From positions 1,190,188 to 1,254,187 of the forward strand of contig OX327691.1 in the NCBI GenBank assembly GCA_946807835.1: a DNA stretch of 64,000 bases, given 5' to 3'. The position numbers and the translations under genes are program-made. Source of the stretch: Ailanthus altissimus (Eukaryota > Streptophyta > Magnoliopsida > Sapindales > Simaroubaceae). The notes below the pieces were generated by a model. That model made no database searches, was not told the origin of the DNA, and saw only the letters and a program-made list of their open reading frames with translations. Positions 34,197-46,960 of the stretch are shown one piece after another; position 1 is the stretch's first letter; every line of letters starts with the position of its first letter.

Positions 34197-34405
34197 GCCT
34201 TTAGTACATTTGCTAACCTTTAGCACTAGTCTAAACTTCTTTAGACCAAATCTGAACCTTTTAGATCATACAGAATCTGTAATGTGACAAACATCATTAC
34301 CATTTAGGAAAGAGTAATAGCAATTTAATAAAATATGCATTGTCTAAATGTTATCAAATAAATATTTATATAAACAGAGATGGCACATAAGCACATACCC
34401 TAATA
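34197..34405 (-). repeat. Solo LTR F, remaining 5' end
   Basis: Reverse complement begins TATTAGGGTATGTGCTTATG and follows the first 200 bp of the other copia LTRs. It completes the LTR at 22168-24180. A few tens of bases between the two parts are missing, along with the right end of element C. Confidence 0.75.
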
Positions 34406-35115
34406 GTTTTGCAACTGAGTGTCACTTAATGAATGACCATTATATCTTAAATATAATAGGAAATATTACCAATGAATAGGTGAATAAATAAATAGTAGTT
34501 TAAGAACTCTGAAAATAAGGATTAGTGGCACATAAGATTAGGTTATTTAATCATGAGATAACTATACTGTCTGGTTAAGTATGGTCAGATACTTGATCTG
34601 ACTATAATATATTGGCTAGTTTATGAATTCTGAATTAAAAAAAAAGACTAAATATTTGCGTAGGTGTTATACACTAGTCCACTAATTTATTGGTATTGGT
34701 ACATAGTGTTATATTTAGACCAATGAATCATACTACCATAGGTGGATTTCAATACTTCATTGTCTTTATAGTGAATTTTCACGATATGAACATGTGTTTC
34801 TGGGAAACTAGGTCAGAAAATTTTGAAGTGTTCAGAACGTTCTGACTAAGAATGTAAAGAAACAAACATTTATGTATATTGAATGCCTTCGATTAGATCG
34901 AGACAGTTTATACATAAGTAGTAAATTCATAGGTTATTTAAAGGAGAATATAATTTTCACTCAACATAGTCCTCCAGATACTTCTCATTAAGGTGTTTTG
35001 AAAATGATGAATCAAACTTTATTAGATATGGTTTGATTGATGTTGAGCTTCATTGATCTTCTAGAATATCTATTGGATTATGCTTTAGAATCTGCTGCTC
35101 ACTTATTAAACTTAG
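34406..35115 (+). pseudogene. Element B pre-integrase and integrase remnant
   Basis: Follows C 28045 onward. LWHIRLG-type zinc-binding text near 34530 and integrase core text (GGFQYFIV.. near 34740, LLDMV near 35020), all with stops. Ends CTTAG at insertion D. Confidence 0.65.
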
Positions 35116-37424
35116 TGTTGGAACTGGTACTTATGTGCCATTCTAATATTGTATGAATATTAATTATTTAATATTTACATAATAAGCATTTTGAATAACA
35201 TTGTTAATATTAAATATATATGGTAAGATGCATACAACATTTCAGATATTGTATGATTTGAAAAAGTTCAGATCTAGTTTAAAGGAGTTTGGACTAGTGC
35301 TGAGAGTTATAATTGCTAAGAGTTAGCACTGTTAAGAGTTAGTAAGTTATAAGAGTTAGTGAGATCTAAAGAGTTAGAACCTTGTTGAAATAGGAGAAAG
35401 ACCTGATGGTATACTAGCAATGACATAGTTATAAAGGATTACAAATAGTACTATAAAATTTCATTATGCAAGTATGTTTTCAAACTATATATTCCTGATC
35501 TATTTTCATCAATACAGGTCTATCGATGAATCCATTTTATATAGATTAGTGTATGTCTATATCTGTATGGTACATATGGTTGTTATTAGTTGACCATGAT
35601 CTTAGTGGAAGCTCGTATAGGTAAACGGGTATTCAGTGAGGATTGGGTACTAAACGGGCTCAATTAGGATCTCCCATAGACATCTTATAAAGTTGCCAAT
35701 GGAGGATCCTTTTGAGTTAAGTAGTATTCATGGTCACTAGACCTGAGTACTACGGTGGGCTTATAAGTGATCCACCATACTTAGGTTTCACATATGTCAG
35801 AGACCTTTCATGGTTTGACCACTGGGTGTCGCTAGGTACGGTCCAATGTTTATGGAGTCTGGTGTATGTAGATATGGGATCCGTCAACTCATATGGGTGA
35901 ATTGTATATCCAAATGTTCCAAGATTGTGTTTTAGAAAGTCTTATGGCCATAAGTAATACACCCAGGAAGAATGTTTCCCGTGTCAGAAACAATATCGCA
36001 AAAGTGTTTGTAGTAATGTTTTATAAGAATACGAATCTGGATATAAGTTATAGTATTGAGCATAAAGAGATTTAATGGTGATGATTTATGTCTCCGCTCT
36101 TTTAGAATATAAATGACGGAAGGATTATACGAATATGTATTAACCTCAACTTGTATGGTTCAACACGCTATTTTGTTATTCTATAACGTGCATGTGGGGT
36201 AACGTTTATGGACTTACCAAAAAGTTCTGTAAGATGTAATTGGTGTGAACCTAGGGAGTCTTATAATATGAAGTGTACTCTTTGTGCACTGGGGTAGCAC
36301 ACAGGATTGAATAGTTCAATCTGGGAAGTTCTCAAAAAAGCCAGAATTATTTTAAGGTCTCTCGAGGAGATCATAGGGTTTAAGTATTAAGTCTGGGATA
36401 TTAACAAGTGAGACTTGCCATTTTATCCTTTTTATTGGATGTCACATATCATACCATTAATTTGTTAAGGCATGACACGTAGCAGGGTATCATAAGCTAT
36501 TTAATTATTAAGTGTTAATAATTATTATTTTTAATTAAATCAAAGTGATAAAAATTTGGTGGCCGGTTTCTTTGTTGACTAAATGAATAATTTTATTCAA
36601 ATCATGGCATGAGATGCTAAAAATTTCGGCCGTTAATTTGTTAAGGTTTAAATGTATTAATTGTCTAAATAAATCAAATTGCAAATACTTTTTTATCCAT
36701 ATGAAATTTGGCCAATTAACAAATTGTACGTTTTGTAACAAATGGCCAATTTTCATTCCTTTAACAAGTGCTAGTCATTTTAAATGAAATGTTTTTTATT
36801 AGTTACAAATGAAATATTCGGCCAAATTAATAAGCAAGAGGTAGCGTTAATGTATAAGTCATAATGCCACCAATTTGCTATTTATTTAGCCACTTTATTA
36901 ACAAATCAAAAGTTGGCTTCTCATGCTTGATTTTAAGCATGAGATGGCTATGAAACAAAAAACAATTCGGCTAGCACAAGGCCATCAATTGCAAATTCAT
37001 TGGATGAAGTTTTGGCAATGATGGCTATAAATAGCCAAGATTTGCATTGTCATGCTTGACCATCAATTACAAATTCATTCGATGAATTTGCAGTAATGAT
37101 GGCTATAAATAGCCAATACCAATTCTTTTGCAAATGCAAGAAAATTATATGCATATGTTACACAAAACATTTCAGAAGATTAAAAAAGCAATAACTGCTT
37201 TAGATAAATTATTCTGTGGAGAATAATAAGGTTACTGTTCTAGTTTGAAGGATCCTACTAAGTTCTAGATTAGAACTGCGCAAAGCACCATTCGATGGTG
37301 AGTTCTCTAATATCTCATTAGCGTAATGGGATGTTTATTTATTTTTCAATGTGTATTTATGCATGTGATGTATAAATTAAAAATTAAAAATGTACACATT
37401 CACCTGATGCATGGTGCACTTTCA
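35116..37424 (+). repeat. Solo copia LTR D (2309 bp)
   Basis: Starts TGTTGGAACTGG and ends GGTGCACTTTCA. Flanked by a perfect duplication CTTAG (35111-35115 and 37425-37429). Sits in B's integrase, whose text continues across it. A duplicated promoter block with two TATAAATA boxes is at 36981-37116. Confidence 0.9.
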
Positions 37425-37429
37425 CTTAG

Positions 37430-39670
37430 TTCCATTGAAAGACATTCCTTCCACTCTGTATGAGATATAGAATTAAATGAAACTGAGTCTTAAGTATGTT
37501 AAGACTTAGGTTGTTCTGCTTGCATTAGATTTGCGCAATAGGATGTACTTGTATGCAAGGTTACAAGTGTCGTTTTATTGAATATGGGATACCAATTCTA
37601 TGATCTAGAGGAATGAAACATGTTCGTTGTTCATGATATCACCTCCTAGGAGAAATAGTTTCTTATGGGTCATGGGGATTGTAGAATGATTGAACTTGAT
37701 GAAGTCAATCAGAATATATATATATGAACAGACGGTGGATTTTTAAGTTCAATTGAGTGAAATACATTTAACACATTCTCCTCATAGGCTGGAAAGGATA
37801 TCAAGGCTACCAATTAGGTATGTTTGATACCTGCAAGTACCCTTGGCATTTTTTTAGTTGAAGAAAAGAATCATTTGACTTATAGAAAAGCGATGTTTGA
37901 TATCGCTTAAAAATGATTGTAGAATGATTGAACTTGATGAAGTCAATCAGAATATATATATGAACAGACGGTGGATTTTTAAGTTCAATTGAGTGAAATA
38001 CATTTAACACATTCTCCTCATAGGTTGGAAAGGATATCAAGGCTACCAATTAGGTATGTTTGATACCTGCAAGTACCCTTGGCATTTTTTTAGTTGAAGA
38101 AAATAATCATTTGACTTATAGAAAAGCGATGTTTGACATCGTTTCGGGAAAATGGCAAGATGCCATAAAATATAAAATTTACTCTATGCATGACAATTAA
38201 GTCTAGCATTTGGTTGTGCTTCCTGTTGGAATTGCTCATATTTGTTGTAAATAAGTTTACGCAATTGAAGCGTGGGCCTTATATGAAGGTAAAGACCATC
38301 AAGGCCCAACTGATGTTGAAAATTACACTCAGAAATCTAGTATCGACAATGAGAAAACATTTTGCATCAGTAACCATGCTAAAGTCAATTTGAATTTTGT
38401 TGGCTATTGCCGTATATTATCATTTTGAGGACTGGCCAATGGATGTAAACGCGGCATTCCGGTATGTATATCTCAAGCAAGAGATATATATGAAATAGCT
38501 TGAAGGTTTTGTATCTAGCCTAATTTCTACTATAGTGTGCAAACTAATTAATCCCATTTGTGGATTTAGTACTTTTTTCAAATTTGAAATCTTCGTTTAG
38601 AAGAAGAAATCAAGAAGTCTGATTTCATCAGGAACAAAGAGAAAGCGTGTATGTTTAGAAAAAGTAGTGGGAGTATGACTATCTTTCTAGTTCTCTATGT
38701 GTAATAAATCCTCAATATCAGAAATGATGTTGTATGTTGCAAGTTAATCAGCTAAGTGTTATCTAAGTAAAGAACTTCTCTATAAAAGAATTAGAAGAAG
38801 CTTCTTGTATATTAGGTATAAAACTTTATTGAGATATAGATAGAACGCTGATAGGACTCTCCCAATCTTCGTACTTAGACTAAATCCTAAAAAGAGTTAG
38901 AGTGTGTCTTTCAGGCATTCATCTTTTTAGGATGAGTGTCCTCAAGAAGAAGATGAAAGAGTTAGAGTCTCTAACTTATCTTATACATCAATTAGAGATA
39001 GTTTGATGTATTCCATGTTATGTACGAAACCTGGATTTAGATGGTTGTAAGTGTTATATGTTGGTATCGGTCTGATCCAAATCACAACCATCAGATGGCT
39101 GTGAAACATATTTGAAATACCTGAGAGGTACAGAAGATAAGTTTTTAAAATATGGAGAAAAGTTACTTACAAGTGAAAGGATGCACATATTCAAACTTCT
39201 CGTCTGATTCGGGTGGTAAAAAATCTATATCTAGTTATGTGTTTCTCCTTATCGATACCGGAGCTAGTTGAAAATGTGTAATTTAGATGTCCATGGCTAA
39301 TTCTTCCTTAAAGGTAGAATATGTTGAAGTGTGAGAAGCTTGCAAAGGAAGCACTGTAGATATTCAAGCTAGTTACAGAGCTTAGAATAGTTCCAAGCTC
39401 AATGGATCATATCCCACTATAATGCAACAATAATAGAATAATTGCTCAAGCCAATAAGCTAATAAGCACACCAAAATTCTAATAATGTAGACTCTGAATA
39501 CCACATAATTAAAAAGACCTTGGCTGCATCAATTGTAATAATATCTAGGATACATTTCCTAGATAACGTAGCCAACCCATTTAGGCCTAAACTCTTAGGG
39601 TATTTGAGAAACACATGGAGTGTATTAGTATGAGATACAAGTACGAATGGTACTAGAGCAAGTAGGAGTT
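37430..39670 (+). pseudogene. Element B integrase end, RT and RNase H remnant
   Basis: Integrase end at 37430-37640, then a 238-bp tandem duplication (37677-38145), RT text (MDVNAAFRYVYLKQEIYM-like near 38440), and RNase H text near 39180-39240. Many stops. Ends with a CTAGAGCAAGTAGGAGTT purine tract before the 3' LTR. Confidence 0.65.
37677..38145 (+). repeat. 238-bp tandem duplication inside element B
   Basis: GATTGTAGAATGATTGAAC begins at 37677 and again at 37915, and the following about 230 bp are nearly identical (for example one AT repeat shorter, GGCTGG against GGTTGG). It is a local event that postdates most of B's decay. Confidence 0.85.
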
Positions 39671-41937
39671 TGTTAGAGTTGGTTCTTACGTGCTATCAAA
39701 TATTGTATGAATATTAATTATTTAATATTTATAAATAAATATTTCAAATAAAATCGTTAATATTAAATATTAAATGGTACTAAGCTTGTAACATTATAGA
39801 CATTGTATGATCTGAAAGGAGTTCAGATCTGGTCTAAAAGAGATTAGACCAGGGTTAAGAGTTAGCAATACTGAGAGTTATAAATGTTAAGAGTTAGCAT
39901 TGCTAAGAGTTAGCAGGTGATAAGAGTCAGCAAAATTTTAAGAGTTAGAAACCTTGTCTGAAATGGGACAATGACCTTGGAATACACTAATAATGACATA
40001 GTTGTAAAGAGTTGCAATAGGTGCTAGGAAATGTCATTATACATGTATGCTGTCAAACATTAGTTCCTGGTCTATTTTCATCGATGTGGGTCTATCGGTG
40101 AATCCCTTTTATACAGATCAGTGTATGTCTATATCTGCCCAGTACATGTGGTTGTTCTTAGCTAACCATAAGTTTAGAGCTTGTGTAGGCATGCAGGTAT
40201 CCAGTCAATATTGGATACCGAATAGACTCATGATGACCCCAATAGATAACCAATAAAACCGTCAAAGGAAGGTCTTCTCGAGTTGAGTAGTATTCGTGAT
40301 CCTTTAACCTGAGCGCCATGGTGGGCTTGTGAGTGATCCACCATACTTTGGTTCCACATATGTTAGAGACCTTACATAGTTTGATCGCTATGTATCGCTG
40401 GGTATGGTCCGATGCTCATAGAGTCTGATGTGTGTAGATACGAGATTCGTTAGCTTACATAAGTAAGTTGTTTATCTGACGCTTCGAGATTTTATCTCAA
40501 AAAATCTTATGATCATGAGTAATAAACCTAGGAAAGTCACTTTCTTTAGGGTTAAACAATATCGCAAAAGTGTTTGCGTATATTGTTTATCAAGATACGA
40601 ATCTGAAGATAAGTTCATGGATAAGCAAGTAGAGATTTGACGGTGCTGATCTATATCCCCGCATATCCTGGATATATTGATAGAAGGATTATACGTATGC
40701 GTTTTAACCTCAACTTGTATAGTTTAACACGTTGATTTGTAATATTCGTGACGTGTGCATGGGATATTGATCACGGACTCATAGAATAGTTCTATTTGAC
40801 GAATCGAGCATGGACCTAGAAAGTCCCACATTATAAAGTATACTCATTGTGCACTTGGGCAGTATACCGTATTGAATAGTTCAATACAGTAAAAATATAA
40901 CAAATTACTATAGTTAAGTTAACTAAAGTATATGGTTATGGTGGGACTTATTTTGGGTTAACTTGGTAACCTAGTAAGGATATAATGGTAATTTTACTTT
41001 ATTGATTATTTAATTGTTAAATAATCAAAATATTCATTTAAATAATAATTAAATAAAAATCTAATTTAACCATGATTAATTGTTAACCAAAAGGTTAGGT
41101 TAAAAATGTTTTTGTGCTTAACTCAATCATGGTTATTTTTTAACTATGGGTAGGTTAAATAAATATCTAGATATTTTATTATTATTATTAAATAAATGTT
41201 AACCTAACTAGGGTTAATAGTTAACTCTAAAGTTAGGTTGGTTGGATATTTGTTAACTTAAGGGTTAAGTTAATTTAACTCAACTAAGTTTAAATGTTAA
41301 CCTTAGTTAAGTAAATAATTAAATTGAATGCAAATAAAATTCAAATTTATTTAAAATTTATGCATTAGTATATAAAGTGAAATGAAATTACAAATTCATA
41401 AGTTTTAGTTTTACAATTAGAAATGGCTAGCCATTTGTTTTTTAAAGAGAGAAAGAAATTTGTTCTGGGTTTTTAATTTCAAGTGTTGAATTTATTAACT
41501 CTTAATCTACTTTCATTTTAGGCTACTTATTGTATTAATTAAATGGATTTATTTTTAATTGTTCAAGCGTTGATCAATGATAAAAATAAATTAATTTAAT
41601 TAAATTAAGAGTTAATCTAATTAGTTTAAGTATTAAAAAATTACTAAATTATACTGTTATTCTAGCTAATCAAACCTACCTAAGTTAATTACTAGAATTG
41701 TCAATAAATTCAATTCATGTGGACTCCAAACAATTTAATCCAAAGGCTTCAAGGGTGAAATTTTTAATTCTATAATTAATTTGATTAATTGTATATATTT
41801 ATTTGTGTGTATGTGTATATTCATTGTATAATTTTTAATCTTCCGCTGTGCTTGTATATGTATGAGATATATATATATATTTGTATGATAAACACATACA
41901 CCACATGTATACACCATAGAATAATCGACACCCAATA
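39671..41937 (+). repeat. Element B 3' LTR (about 2267 bp)
   Basis: Starts TGTTAGAGTTGG. Its second half matches the truncated 5' LTR 10335-11557. The end is set at CACCCAATA by that comparison. Confidence 0.8.
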
Positions 41938-42373
41938 ATTACATCTTAACAATTATATATATATGGTAATCCGAATATAATGCAACTTATTAAGAATAAG
42001 TCTAATCATACCATATATGCCATTTTGGTATATATCTATCTTACATGAAACTCATAGTTATTACCCTATGATTATGTATCAAACTATCATAGGTTAAACA
42101 CATAAATTCATTTTTCAAGCTTATTATGGTTCCTTGAACAATTATTATATTGGCCAGATATAAAGATGGATTAAACACAAGGTAGATGAATCAATTTAAT
42201 TTAATGAGTTCATAAACTAAGAGAGTTAATAATATCCAACTACATATTAGGTTCAAACATTTAACTCTAGATCAAAAGAATTTAGTTCATAATAAATCTA
42301 AGAGCACTAAAGTAATTAATGAAAAACATCATGAATAAGACCATATTAACAAGAGAAGAAGAGAAATAACACA
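41938..42373 (-). repeat. Ty3/gypsy-type LTR fragment M, left part
   Basis: Reverse complement matches the LTR of element H (for example CATAGGGTAATAACTATGAG here against CATAGGGTAACAACTATGAG near 62560). It continues after insertion K at 44624. Confidence 0.65.
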
Positions 42374-44623
42374 TGTGTATGTAGGTGAGCGCATACATTT
42401 TAATTTTTAATTACACATCACACATGCATAATTAAGTGCAATAGAATATAAACAAACATTTCATTACACTAATAAGATTTTAAAAAACTCACCCCCGAAG
42501 CATACTTTGTGCAGTTCTAGTTTAAGACTCAGTGGGATCCTTCAAACTAGAACGATAGCCTTATTATTCTCCCCAGAAAAATCTATCTGAAGTAACTATT
42601 GCTTGCTTAATCTCTCTCAACTTTTTGTGTAACATATGCGTATCAGTTTTGTTCAATTGCAAAAGAAATGGCATTAGCTATTTATAGCTATCATTGCCAC
42701 AAATTCATACAATGAATTTGTAATTTATGGCCAAACATGACAATGTAAATTATTTGCATTGTCATGCTTCCAAGAAGTGTTGGCTGAATTATTTTCTATT
42801 TCATAGCTATCTCATGTTTAAAATCAAGCATGAGAAGCCAACTTTTGATTTGTTAATAAAGTAGCCAAATGAAGAGCAAATTGGTGGCATTATAACTTAT
42901 ATAATAACGTCACCTTTTGCTTATTAATTTGGCCAAATCTTTCATTTACAACTAATAAAAAAAAAACAATTCATTTAAAATAACTAGCACTTATTAAAGG
43001 AATGTAAATTGGCCATTTGTTACGAAACTTACAATTTGCTAATTGGCCAAAATTCAGATGGCTACAAAAGATTTTGCAATTTGATTTATTTAGATAATTA
43101 ATGTATTTAAACCTTAACAAATTAATGGCAAAAATTTTGGCATCTGATGCCACGATTTGAAATAAAATAATCCATTTAGTCAATAAAGAAACCACCACCA
43201 AATGTTTATCATTTTGATTTAATTAAAAATAATAATTATTAACACTTAATAATTAAATAGCCAATGATACCCTACCATGTGTCATGCCCTAACAAATTAA
43301 TGGCATGATATGTGGTATCAAAGAATAAGGATAAAGTGGCAAGTCTCACTTGTTGAGATTTTGACCTTAACACTTAAACCTCATGGTCTCCCCAAAAGAA
43401 CTTAAAATAATTTTGACTTTTTCAAGAACTTACTAGATTGAACTACTCAATCTGGTGTGCTACCCCAGTGCACAACGAGTATACTTTATATCGTGAGATG
43501 CCCTAAGTTTACACCCATTTTGTCTTACAAAAATCTTCTGTAAGTCCATAAACGTTGCCTCACCCACACGTTATAGAAATAACAAAATAACGTATTGAAC
43601 CATACAAGTTAAGGTTAATACATATTCATATAATTCATTTGTCATTTATATCCTCGAAGAGCGAAGACATAGATCATCACTGTTAAGTCTCCATATGTTC
43701 AACACTAGAACTTATCTCCGGATTTGTATTCCCATAAACAATATCTACAAACACTTTTACGACATGTATGGAACATAATCTCAGAGCATGTTTCTGACAT
43801 GAAAAATATTTTTTTCGGGTCTATTGCTTATGGCCATAAGAATTTCTAGAACATAATCTTAGAGCATCTGGATATACAACTCACTTATATGAGTTGACTA
43901 ATCTCATATCTATACACATCAGACTCCATAAGCATCGGACTATACCTAGCGATACTCAGTAATCAGACCATGAAAGGTATCTGATATGTGTGGAACCTAA
44001 GTATAGTGGATCACTCACAAGTTCACCTTGGTGCTAAGGTCTAGGGACTACAAATATTACTCAACTCGAAAGGATCCTCCATTGACAGCTTTATGGGATG
44101 TCTATTGGAGATCCTAATTGAGTCTGTTCAGTAACCAATCCTTATTGAATACCCACATGCCATATGAGCTTCTATTAAGTTCATGGTTAGCTAAGAATAA
44201 CTATTTGTACCATACAAATGTAGACATACACTAATATATATAGAAAGAATTCATCGACAGACTTGCAACAATGAAAATAGATCAAGAACCTAGAGTTTAA
44301 GAATATAGTTGCATAATGACATTTTCTAGCACCTATGGTAACCCTTTGCAATTATGTCATTACTAAATACATGTGTTTATCCTATTTCAGACATGGATCT
44401 AACTCTTTAGATCTGGTTGAGTCTTATAATCTGCTAACTCTTAGCTGTGGTCTAATTTCTTTTAAACCATATCTGAACTCCTTCAGATGATCCAATGTCT
44501 CAACTATTATACACATCTCACCATATATTTAATATTAACGATTTAATTCAAAATGCTTATTATATAAATATTAAACAATTAATATTCATACAATAAAATA
44601 GCATGTAAGCACCAGTTTCAATA
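42374..44623 (-). repeat. Solo copia LTR K (minus strand, about 2250 bp)
   Basis: Reverse complement starts TATTGAAACTGGTGC and follows LTR D closely. The ends are set by homology; I could not confirm a target-site duplication. It interrupts gypsy LTR M, whose text runs up to 42373 and resumes at 44624. Confidence 0.75.
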
Positions 44624-45020
44624 AAAGAGACGCCCTGAATTGCTTCTTTCTTTCTCCTGGTTTGATGCAGAAATCTTGATCTTCAATATTCAATTTCTTT
44701 ACTTTAATCTTTTGTTTTTGTGTTATTTTTTGTTTGCCCTATTTTTCCTTTATGATATTCTGTCTTTGGATATGAAGAGGAGTATTTTTATAGGTCTTCG
44801 TAATCTTAAGGGTGTATACCTTTGAATCAAAGTCGAATTAGGACTCCTAAGATAAGGTGTCTTTAGTCACACGGGCATCGTAGAACTGAGATCTGGAAAC
44901 ACGATGATGGTAAAGACTAGTTGGGTGTTACGGTACTGGCTGATGGCCTCTGTTTAGGGCGTTGGAGCATTGGTGTTCCAGCGTTGTAAAGCCTAGACCT
45001 GGGCAACACGCTCACGAATT
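44624..45020 (-). repeat. LTR fragment M, right part, truncated
   Basis: Reverse complement follows the H LTR (near 62170-62280), including the GC-rich motif remnant at about 44935-44990. The expected LTR start (TGATAAGG type) is absent; the antisense ORF begins abruptly. M is a plausible 3' LTR of the Tat-like element on this strand. Confidence 0.5.
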
Positions 45021-45039
45021 TGTTTTATAGCACAACAGA

Positions 45040-46960
45040 ATGAGACTGGTTCTGGAGCGAAATGATCTGTCTGGGTTGTTGTTTGCCAATGAGGTAAGGA
45101 TTAGCTCTTTAGAGGGTGAGAATGCCTTCTTGAATGGTTCCTAAGATTCTCTAAGGTCAAAGATCAATGTGCTTCAAGGGAAGTTGTCCACGACTAGTGT
45201 TGTGTGATTTCTATAACACAAATTAGCGCAAGTGCACGTTGTCGCAACAAGTAATATATGATAAGTAGAGTGTCGATCCCACAGAGAATGATTTATCTTT
45301 TGTAGTTTAAGTACTGAAATGGTGTCTTTCTACTATTATCCAGAAAATGATTTAATGTATGATGATTAAACTACTCAAGTAAAAGAACAACTTAATTATG
45401 CTAAGTGATAAACTAAATTACCAACAAGTTAAATTTAATATGAGAAATCCTAGGATTACAAACTATCCCCCATTATGCAAATAAATTCAGCAGAATCTCT
45501 TTGATGTTTATTGGTTCTCAACTTGATATATTGACCAAAACACTCAACACATCACAAGCCTCTTTTGCAGGTCAAGTGAATCTATTCCATCCAATCAAAT
45601 ATCTATATGTCTATGATAAATAAATTGAACAAAATTCATTAAGCACAAGTTTTATGAGCCATACATGCCTTATGAGTATATGTCTATCTCATATGAAACT
45701 CAAGTGTACTACACTATGATCATGCATCAATATGCTTAAGACTAAATACCTAAATGCCTTTGTCAAGTTTATTTAAGCATTTCTAGATCAATTTAACCAC
45801 TGGCCAAGTAATCAAATAGCATTAAGCACAAGCACAATGAATATATCAAAAGCTGAATTAATACCATAAAAGAGAGAACTAAAATCAATCACATAATGAG
45901 TTCAAGGATGTAATCCTAGATGAACGAAATTAGCTCATCACTAAACTACACCATCTTGAAGCTAATTCCATCAATACATGTAAACTAAACATCTTACAAC
46001 AAGTAAAGAATCAAAGCAAAGAAGACATCCCTGTCAAATGCCTTTGTTGTTGAAGCTTGCTTCCCTCCTCTTTGATTTCTTCAAACTTAGAAGTTAGGTG
46101 TTTCTTTGTGTTTCCAGCTGCTGTCCCAGCTGGAGTCCTCTTCCAAAATGTAAGTTTTGAGCAATTAAATAGGTAAGAGCACGGAATTAGGGCGCATTTT
46201 GAGTTACTTTTGGGTTTCCTGATTTTCAGGAACCTGTCAAACCTTGTTGCCCAGGTCCCGGCGCCGCGGCGCTGCGATTTGGCGCTGCGGCGCTCAGTTT
46301 CTGCAATCGGCGCCGCGGCGCTGAAATCCAGCGCTCCGGCGCTGCACTGTTGCTACAGCACACTGTAGCAGTGTACTGTAGCTACAGTGTTACTGTAGCA
46401 AACAGTGCCCCCATTCGTATTTTTATCTCTAATGCTCCGATTTGCGTCCGTTTTCCGGTGTTTTTGCTCCGATAATGCTTCAACCTATAAAACAACATTA
46501 ATACGCATAAATAGCCCAATTATTGAGATAAATTGAACAAATATCAAGTTAGGAAGATAAAATAGTTTATACAATTACGCCTTATCAACTAGCTGTGAGG
46601 TGATGAAGAAGCATGACGAGCTTTGGGTCACTGCTAATTATATCGCCATTGGTTCTAATTTGCTTAAGGCTTCCAAAAAGAAGGTTCATGATTTGGAGTG
46701 CATAATTGGAGAGCTCAAGGTGACTCTGAAATTGAGCTAGATTATAGTGGCCTCGCTTAGTGAGCAGTGGAAGTCTCGTAATAAGACCATGAAGGTTTAT
46801 TACTAGGGCCAACTGACATTGTCGTCGGTTTAAAGCTTCCGCATAGGGTTGTAGTCTAGGAAGGTATGATCAAGCCCTGAGTTTATACAAGGGGTGGTCT
46901 GTAAGGCATTACGAGGATGTTATGATTCTTTTGGAGATGGGGCCTCTGAAGTGGACTATG
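45040..46960 (+). pseudogene. Antisense extra ORF of the Tat-like element (coiled-coil, transposase_28-like), split by G2
   Basis: From ATG at 45040 a Leu/Lys/Glu-rich coiled-coil-like sequence runs to 45198 and continues at 46593 after solo LTR G2, with the ACTAG duplication at the join. Visible text includes LEGENAFLNGS, then KKHDELWVTANYIAIGSNLL and KASKKKVHDLECIIGELKV. Stops occur near 45142, 46738 and 46804. Its orientation is opposite to the neighbouring pol. Extra antisense ORFs between pol and 3' LTR are known in Tat-lineage gypsy elements, and this place and composition fit. The N-terminal part appears lost. Function of these ORFs is unknown. Confidence 0.5.
45199..46587 (-). repeat. 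Solo LTR G2 (1389 bp), second copy of G1 family
   Basis: Plus-strand ends TGTTGTGTG and CTTATCA, with perfect duplication ACTAG (45194-45198 and 46588-46592). Nearly identical to G1 along its length. The GC-palindrome cluster at about 46258-46345 is much better preserved than in G1, followed by several TACAGTA/TACTGTAG hairpin units. Confidence 0.9.

Larger units (their letters stand above)
10335..41937 (+). mobile_element. Ty1/copia element B, host of all nested insertions from 11683 to 37424
   Basis: B is read as five separate pieces: 10335-11682 (truncated 5' LTR, primer-binding site, start of leader), 20318-22167 (leader, gag, protease), 34406-35115 (integrase), 37425-39670 (integrase end, RT, RNase H) and the 3' LTR 39671-41937. 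Joining is supported by homology to the uninterrupted order in element C: for example the text ending at 22167 continues at 34406 as in C around 28040-28080, and the integrase text ending at 35115 continues at 37425. The inserts are flanked by 5-bp duplications. The reading frames are full of stops and frameshifts. B's own target-site duplication cannot be seen because the 5' LTR is truncated. Confidence 0.8.
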
